Notes under the pieces: generated by a model
The model's input: only the letters and a program-made list of their open reading frames with translations
Database searches by the model: none
What the model was told of the DNA's origin: nothing
Part shown: positions 6,815 through 7,543 of the stretch, one piece after another
Layout: the number at the start of each line of letters is the position of its first letter
How positions within the stretch are numbered: position 1 is the stretch's first letter
Source of the DNA: Immundisolibacteraceae bacterium
GTDB lineage: Bacteria; Pseudomonadota; Gammaproteobacteria; Immundisolibacterales; Immundisolibacteraceae
Length of the DNA: 7,543 nt
Reading direction: 5' to 3'
Assembly (NCBI GenBank): GCA_016763355.1
Contig: JAESTY010000012.1
Coordinates: 1 to 7,543, forward strand
Program-made: the position numbers and the translations under genes

Positions 6815-7543
6815 AGCGGATCTAAACAGCCGGTAGCGCTTGCGATTGTTGGGCTTAGCGCTCGTTGGCTGCGTCGGCTTAGTTCTTTTTTGATGGAAAT
6901 TGCTGACGAGCATTGTCTGATTGTGGAACCGGACAAAGCCGAGGCATTTATCGCAGACGTGGATGCCAGTGATAGCTCCTGGGGTGAGTTTCGAGCCCAT
7001 TACCCAGACTTGCCTACTGTTGTGTTGTCGCGCCACCGTCCTGATATAGATGACGTGATCTGGGTGCCTAAGCCAATCATGGAAGTTGCGCTGCTCGAAG
7101 CAATTTCATGGGCTGCCAATCAGGTCGCCCAGCAACAAAAAAGCCGTTCAAAAAAGAAATCGCACACAGGTAGTCGCCACGGCGTCGGTATGGTGTTGGA
7201 CCCCTCTCGGTTGGAGCAGGCGACTGGTCGACGGCAAGAGGACGCTACACTTAATATTCGCATTTTTAATAGTTCTGATACCTTATTGAATGGGCTATTG
7301 GAGGCAATAAAGCGGTCGCGAAAATCTGGCCGTGCGGTTGTGTTGCGAGTCGCGGGAGATGGCGAGCCACTGGTACTGCCACGGGACTCGTTGGTCGCGG
7401 TATCGGTCAACGCAGATCAATTGTTGGCCTGGGCTCGCGAGCCGGACCTCGCTGACGAGTTTGTGGTGCAGGGTTTAACTGCCGCGGAACAGACATCTGC
7501 AATGGCTCGACTTGACCGGCATAAAGAGATCATCCCGGTTGAA
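6812..7543 (+). CDS. Unknown protein with receiver-like N-terminal domain (partial)
   Basis: An open frame of 244 codons runs off the end of the window; codon phase is kept to the last base. I do not recognise the family. Residues 8-102 have the rhythm of a response-regulator receiver: a hydrophobic strand VALAIVG, helix, strand FIADVDA with Asp49/Asp51 near the phosphoacceptor place, strand TVVLS with Ser73, and VPKP with Lys87-Pro88 like the conserved Lys-Pro. The paired acidic residues that bind magnesium after strand 1 are missing, so it is probably a degenerate receiver that is not phosphorylated in the usual way. A polar, basic linker (about 104-123, with KSRSKKK) leads to a second alpha/beta region (about 134-244) containing IRIFNSSDTLL, GRAVVLRV and PLVLPRDSL. 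No signal peptide or membrane segment is seen. It follows serC by 59 bases on the same strand, where pheA stands in Pseudomonas. A signalling role is inference from the fold pattern only. Confidence 0.8.
   Translation, partial: MSGSKQPVALAIVGLSARWLRRLSSFLMEIADEHCLIVEPDKAEAFIADVDASDSSWGEFRAHYPDLPTVVLSRHRPDIDDVIWVPKPIMEVALLEAISWAANQVAQQQKSRSKKKSHTGSRHGVGMVLDPSRLEQATGRRQEDATLNIRIFNSSDTLLNGLLEAIKRSRKSGRAVVLRVAGDGEPLVLPRDSLVAVSVNADQLLAWAREPDLADEFVVQGLTAAEQTSAMARLDRHKEIIPVE

Noticed and set aside
6784..6825. A 13-codon TTG-start leader ORF with GGAG at 6774-6777
   Set aside because: It overlaps the next gene's start in another frame, is very short and matches nothing I recognise; it is probably chance.
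7086..7289. Plus-strand ORF of 67 codons
   Set aside because: It lies out of frame inside the longer open frame 6812-7543, which has the protein-like sequence.

Overview
The window looks like a chromosomal housekeeping segment of a gammaproteobacterium. The order mtnA-gyrA-serC is typical of Pseudomonas and its relatives, and the N-terminal half of GyrA aligns without gaps to the E. coli protein as I know it, placing Ser83, Asp87 and Tyr122 at the same positions. No mobile elements, CRISPR arrays, tRNA or rRNA genes are visible.

Layout. Bases 1-75 are the last codons of a plus-strand gene, probably ligA (NAD-dependent DNA ligase). It converges, with an 11-base gap, on minus-strand moeA (molybdenum cofactor synthesis). 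A 126-base divergent promoter region separates moeA from mtnA (methionine salvage), whose frame is interrupted by one in-frame TAG. A 337-base gap with an extended -10 promoter and a long leader leads to a complete gyrA with an unusually long acidic, repeat-bearing tail. After 60 bases comes serC (serine and vitamin B6 synthesis), interrupted by a one-base deletion in an A-tract at the PLP-lysine codon. After 59 more bases a TTG-start gene of unknown function runs off the window end. Its N-terminal half resembles a degenerate response-regulator receiver domain. It stands where many pseudomonads have pheA.

The genes do not form one pathway. gyrA, serC and the last gene share a strand with short gaps and no convincing terminator between them, so they may be partly co-transcribed. 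The main oddity is that two conserved metabolic genes on either side of an intact gyrA each carry one disabling change of a different kind: a base substitution in mtnA and an indel in serC. Both reading frames remain perfectly family-like after the lesion, so the changes are either very recent, sequence errors, or bypassed during expression. The sequence alone cannot decide. I see no clear new defence or mobile system.
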